Shown here in pieces: positions 63,028-64,000 of a DNA stretch of 64,000 bases; within the stretch, counting starts at the first letter, position 1; every line of letters begins with the position of its first letter. A program made the translations under genes and the position numbers. The notes below the pieces were generated by a model, which saw only the letters and a list, made by a program, of their open reading frames with translations, ran no database searches and was not told the DNA's origin. Source of the DNA: an uncultured Bacteroidota bacterium (lineage in GTDB: Bacteria > Bacteroidota > Bacteroidia > B-17B0 > Aurantibacillaceae); contig CAILKE010000046.1 of the NCBI GenBank assembly GCA_903834765.1, forward strand, positions 1-64,000, given 5' to 3'.

Positions 63028-63945
63028 TTGAGCCTTTGGAAAACAAATATTACTGATTTTAAATACTATTTACAAGTAGAAAAATCTCTTTCTATTAATT
63101 CAGTGACTTCTTATGAAGATGATATTACTAAATTAATGATATTTATTGAAATGACTTATCCTTCAAAAAAGCCAGCTGATTTGACTTTACAAGATTTACA
63201 AGCATTTTTAAAATATATTTCTGATTTTAATTTCACTGAAACAACTCAATCTCGCATTATCTCTGGTATTAAACATTTTTATAAATTTTTAATTTTAGAA
63301 AATTATGTGCAAATCAATCCTGCTGAATTACTTGAAACGCCTCGAATTAAACGCAAACTTCCCGTTTTTTTAAGTGTAGAAGAAATAGATTTAATTCTAT
63401 CTTTTAATGATAGAAGCACTCCTGAAGGTGAGCGTAACATGGCAATGTTGGAAACGCTTTATAGTTGTGGATTGCGCGTAAGCGAACTCATTTCATTGAA
63501 ATTAACAAATTTACATATCAATGAAGGGTTTATATCCGTTATTGGAAAAGGAAATAAGGAAAGGCTTATACCCATTGGTAAATCAGCACTTAAGCTCATT
63601 CAAAATTATGTGAATAATCATCGTAATCATATTGCTATAAAAAAAAACAGTGAGGATATGATTTTTTTAAGTAAAAGAGGAACGCCTATTACTCGTCAAA
63701 TGGTGTTTTATGTATTAAAAGATTTGGCTGAAAAAGCAGGTATAAAAAAACAATTGAGTCCTCATACGTTTAGGCATTCATTTGCTACCCATCTTGTTGA
63801 AGGTGGTGCTGATTTAAGGGCAGTACAGGAAATGTTGGGGCATGAAAGTATTACTACAACTGAAATTTATACGCACTTAGATCAATATTTTTTAAGAGAA
63901 AATATTTTAAGTTATCACCCAAGAAATAGACAAAAGAATACATAA
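63028..63945 (+). CDS. xerD: Tyrosine recombinase XerD
   Basis: This 305-residue recombinase has a SAM-like N-terminal DNA-binding domain (1-90) and the catalytic domain with the Arg in LYSCGLRVSELISLKL, Lys in GKGNKERLIPIG, HXXR in SPHTFRHSFATHLVEGG, His in EMLGHESITTTEIYTHLD and nucleophile Tyr in that last motif. It resolves chromosome dimers at dif. The start is TTG at 63028; the family N-terminus is complete. It is divergent from aroQ, a common gene pairing in Bacteroidota. Confidence 0.93.
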   Translation: MSLWKTNITDFKYYLQVEKSLSINSVTSYEDDITKLMIFIEMTYPSKKPADLTLQDLQAFLKYISDFNFTETTQSRIISGIKHFYKFLILENYVQINPAELLETPRIKRKLPVFLSVEEIDLILSFNDRSTPEGERNMAMLETLYSCGLRVSELISLKLTNLHINEGFISVIGKGNKERLIPIGKSALKLIQNYVNNHRNHIAIKKNSEDMIFLSKRGTPITRQMVFYVLKDLAEKAGIKKQLSPHTFRHSFATHLVEGGADLRAVQEMLGHESITTTEIYTHLDQYFLRENILSYHPRNRQKNT

Positions 63946-63976
63946 AAAACTGTTCTAATTTTATTAGAACAGTTTT
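63946..63976 (+). terminator. Intrinsic terminator after xerD
   Basis: AAAACTGTTCTAAT (63946-63959) pairs perfectly with ATTAGAACAGTTTT (63963-63976) around a 3-base loop TTT. It lies directly after the xerD stop. The T tract is short (four bases). Confidence 0.75.
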
Positions 63977-64000
63977 CAATTTAGTTTTTAAACATTTTCA

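Overview
The window is a compact, AT-rich bacterial chromosome segment, and everything in it points to Bacteroidota. Three secreted proteins end in the type A C-terminal sorting domain of the type IX secretion system (T9SS). The cbb3 oxidase has a fused CcoN-CcoO subunit. Several genes carry TTTG-N19-TAnnTTTG promoters instead of -35/-10 boxes, and I see almost no Shine-Dalgarno sequences. I cannot place it below phylum or class. I see no rRNA, tRNA, CRISPR array, insertion sequence or prophage.

Region 1 (1-19 kb) is a low-oxygen respiration island. A universal stress protein is followed by the cbb3 oxidase set: the copper P-type ATPase CcoI (split by a -1 frame disruption at an A7 run), then CcoS, CcoNO, CcoQ, CcoP, CcoG, CcoH and a SafE-like membrane protein. 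A PLP-dependent decarboxylase and oxygen-independent HemN come next. After HemN lie a decayed group III truncated haemoglobin, small membrane proteins, and a rhodanese / membrane / thioredoxin trio. CRP/FNR-type palindromes (TGAT-N4-ATCA, and one TTGAC-N4-GTCAA) sit before the stress protein, ccoI, ccoS and the 110-residue membrane protein, so the island is probably one oxygen- or NO-controlled regulon.

Region 2 (19-38.6 kb) is mostly envelope and signalling. It has a PNGase F-like T9SS cargo, BioA, an N-acetylglucosamine kinase-like protein, and a 1288-residue fusion of an MMPL exporter, a PlsC acyltransferase and a methyltransferase. A seven-repeat propeller T9SS protein follows. Next are an ECF sigma factor with its membrane anti-sigma-like partner, a YfiR / TPR / SpoIIE-phosphatase operon, arginine decarboxylase, a DUF4412-like pair and a small lipoprotein.

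Region 3 (38.6-54.5 kb) is housekeeping metabolism mixed with envelope genes: a GT39 glycosyltransferase, leucine-type dehydrogenase, NusB, a glutamine amidotransferase, AroB, NAD kinase, a CBS protein, proline dehydrogenase, a membrane EEP hydrolase, LolD, a PorE-like OmpA protein, an M43 metalloprotease, an orphan OmpR-type regulator and small proteins.

Region 4 (54.5-64 kb) opens with a SAM-I riboswitch and intrinsic terminator in front of full-length metH, whose coding sequence contains an in-frame repeat insertion. Then come cmk, a GT39-like/FkbM/methyltransferase set, and divergent aroQ and xerD.

The strongest leads for follow-up are the ccoI frame break at a slippery heptamer, the repeat inside metH, the palindrome regulon, the MMPL-PlsC-methyltransferase fusion and the sigma factor without a conventional start codon.
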